From contig CM060318.1 in NCBI GenBank assembly GCA_030674155.1, forward strand, positions 67,962,221 through 68,026,220: a DNA stretch of 64,000 nucleotides. Direction: 5' to 3'. A model generated the notes under the pieces. It searched no databases. It was not told where the DNA came from and worked only from the letters and a program-made list of their open reading frames with translations. This document shows positions 61,464-64,000 of this stretch, in pieces. Each line of letters begins with the position of its first letter. The first letter of the stretch is position 1. The translations under genes and the position numbers were made by a program. Source of the DNA: Stramonita haemastoma. Taxonomy: Eukaryota; Mollusca; Gastropoda; Neogastropoda; Muricidae.

Positions 61464-61705
61464 GCCAACTCCACTCCCTACAAAAGTCCTTCAGATGAGA
61501 CTATAAACTGAGGTCCCGTGTGCGATCACACGCAGAATATCTTGCTCACATGTTAAAAACCTGTTCTGCTTTTCAGAAGAGCAGGCCACTGTGTGCTGGT
61601 GGGAATGGATGAAAAAATTTACAAAACTGCATGCACACGGGGACTGCTATAAAAAAGCACATAGGTGCTTATTTCATTATCCTCAAAATAAAAGAATAAA
61701 TAAAT
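61464..61705 (+). repeat. SINE family A, 5'-truncated copy
   Basis: It runs from ccaactccactccctacaaa through gtcccgtgtgcgatcacac to cattatcctcaaaataaaag, with an AATA tail. Confidence 0.85.
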
Positions 61706-61860
61706 AATAAACAGAATCCAGGGTTACTCTCTTCAAATGATGACCATCATATACTGATCAAATAGCCAACAGTGCAGGTGACAGAGCCGAAACAAATGCA
61801 ATGCATATTACATGAAAAACAGCATGACTCAAGTAATCACTGTGTTTACACACATATATG

Positions 61861-61980
61861 CCCCCCCCCCCCCCCCCCCCCCAACACACACACACATTCC
61901 TTTTATCTATCAATTCCTCCTCCCCCTCCTCATACACATGCAGACTGAACACACGCACATGTATACCCACACTGACAGAG

Positions 61981-62054
<74 letters not shown>
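61861..62054. repeat. Poly-C run and (CA)n microsatellite
   Basis: A C run of about 22 bp at 61861-61882, and about 37 CA units at 61980-62054. Confidence 0.96.
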
Positions 62055-62056
<2 letters not shown>

Positions 62057-62642
62057 TTAAAGGAAAACAACCTAAACTAGCTGTAAAGCAATATCAAAAA
62101 GTGCAACACTTTTTGTTGTTTTTTTTTGGTTGTATCCCTCAGAGGAACTATCTTCATGATCAACACACCAAAGCTTCATGCAACAACTTTCTGATGCCTG
62201 CCATTACAGATTCTCTCATGAAGGTATGTGACTCATGACCAACACTGCATAATGTTTGGAGTCCTGGGGCTGGTGTGATGAAAGCTTTATTGTGCTACTG
62301 TCAGTAGACTCACTGTTCTGTTGACCAAAACTTGTTACCTGACAAACAACCATTATTTTCGTTCAGTGTGCGAGAACTGTCCATTGTAGTCAGCAAATTT
62401 AACCATCTACATAACTGCAGTTTTCAGGCCAAACTTAGGTCATAGGTCACTTCCAATGACCTCATTTTCAAGGTAACATGCTCTCACTACATTAGAGAAC
62501 AACAAGGAAGTCATCTTCTTTGCGCAGTAATATAGATTTTGTTCTTTGAACCATTAGTTGTCTATGAACCAATGGTTCGGCCCTGTTGAAACTCTTCCAC
62601 ATAAATGGGACAACAGCTCAATTACACTTAATCTTTTTTTTT

Positions 62643-62750
62643 TTGTTCCTTGGCTAGAGCTCCAAGGTTCACCAATAGTGAATTTTGCATATGCAACTTT
62701 TTAAAATAGTTTTTTTTACCTACCATTAAGATAGCCCCTTTCAGACTCAA
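62643..62750 (-). repeat. Family C 3' fragment
   Basis: The phrase ccttggctagagctccaaggttcacc and what follows match the 3' part of family C. Confidence 0.75.
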
Positions 62751-63359
62751 CAATGCTTCATCATTCATTACTTCTTGTTATGATGCATCATACTGTCATC
62801 AATCAAGAATGCAGTATTGGCAGAAGGGCAGCACAACAATCACTTGACTATGGTACAGGTAAACTGCAGTTGGACAATGTCTTCAAATGTGATTTTGTCA
62901 GGCAGCAGCAGTGGTACAGCTGTAACTGCCTTCATCACACCAGCCCCAGGTCTAGGCTGGGGGACAGAGAAGGCAGCAGCAGCAGCAGCAGAAGTTCATG
63001 CAGAACTCATGATCTATATGTGGGCCCAACACTTGCCAGAAGACACTTCCTCTCTGCAGACCTTCTACTGACCACTTCTTCCTGCAGTCTCCTTCTTCCT
63101 GGAATGCCTCAGAAAGGAGCTCAGTGACTGGTATTACTATTATCAAATCAAACAAGATCTCGTTGTAAGAAACGAACATGCAGCATTCAAACAAATGTAC
63201 ATATGGCGCCAAAATCTAGACCTTGATCCATACATACCATGACACAAAAGTAGCGTTTCAGTGATACTGGAAAGGAAAAAAATGGCCTGAACCCCTAAGT
63301 ATCAACGATGTGGGAACAGAATCATGTCACGGTCATCAGTAGGTCATCCTTCATCATCA

Positions 63360-63700
63360 GCCAAAACCAAAGCAGTTCAACACCAAAACAACCTGGTACA
63401 AAGCAGTACTCTTCCAAAATGATCCGATACACTCATACAAAACAGCTGAGTACAAAATGCTCCACTACCAAACATATCCGATACCAAAACAAATCCTATA
63501 CAAAACAAGTTTGTCACAAAAAGGTCCATAAAATACAAACATGGCAATAGAGAACAGTGTGATATGAAACATGTCAGTACAAAACGACCCAGTGGGAAGC
63601 AGCCTGGTGTCACAGGTTATGATAGAAATACACAACGATGACCACAGGCCAGTGCAAAAGGGCCAGAGCTAAAAAGGGACCAGTGACAAACAGTCCTGCA
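63360..63700. repeat. Decayed minisatellite with about 17-bp spacing
   Basis: Words like tacaaaac followed by cc/ag recur every 15-20 bp about 17 times. Copies are very diverged. Confidence 0.55.
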
Positions 63701-63814
63701 ATCATTTTTAGAGGAGAGAGATACAACAAAGAAAAAGGGAAAAAGCTGAAGAAAAAAAGTCATAATGAGACCAAATGACATTAATGGAAACAAAAACTGT
63801 GCACATGTGCACGC

Positions 63815-63865
63815 ATGCCAGCACGCACGCACGCACGCCACCACACACACACACACACACACAAA
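63815..63865. repeat. ACGC/CA microsatellite
   Basis: ACGC units lead into about 11 CA units. Confidence 0.9.
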
Positions 63866-64000
63866 CGAACAAAACAACAACACCCAAACAAACAACCAAC
63901 CCCCCAAAAAATAGACAAGATGTGTTTGTTGATACACTGCATGGCAGTCAGAAGTGTTTCATTACCAGCTCTGAACATATCTAACTCATTTTGGGGACTG

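Overview
The window is a piece of an animal nuclear genome. The best guess is a gastropod mollusc, probably a caenogastropod. The reasons are split genes with GT/AG introns, several interspersed SINE families with tRNA-like heads, very dense long microsatellites, and two secreted-type genes that join a PAN/apple, an EGF-like and a fibrinogen-related domain (FReD). That last combination suits lophotrochozoan lectin repertoires. The species call is inference; the domains and exons are read from the sequence.

Layout. 1-13 kb is T-rich on the + strand and has no recognisable gene, only sparse repeats, a 44-bp minisatellite (8.03-8.33 kb) and one weak exon candidate (10.07-10.26 kb). 14-15.7 kb holds a tandem duplication, a decayed LINE reverse transcriptase and a full SINE. 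17.16-26.84 kb is locus A on the minus strand, four coding exons encoding 351 residues. Its introns carry a TGG/TTG-rich tract, a deleted Ty3/gypsy-like LTR element, a tetranucleotide array and a 550-bp GAA tract. 27-37 kb is SINEs and microsatellites. 37.20-46.36 kb is locus B on the minus strand, six coding exons encoding 376 residues, with introns almost filled by SINEs and simple repeats. 47-51 kb holds more SINEs and two large minisatellites. 51-64 kb is A-rich on the + strand with scattered SINE relics and no gene I can support.

How the genes relate. Loci A and B are head-to-tail paralogues about 10 kb apart with the same domain order: signal peptide, PAN with six matching cysteines, short EGF-like, FReD. 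Shared intron phases (0 before the EGF exon, 1 after it, 2 inside the FReD) show common descent. Locus B has two introns that locus A lacks. By analogy with other invertebrate FReD proteins they are likely secreted recognition lectins, but ligand and function are not shown here. Most long open frames in the window are translations of microsatellites and were left out.
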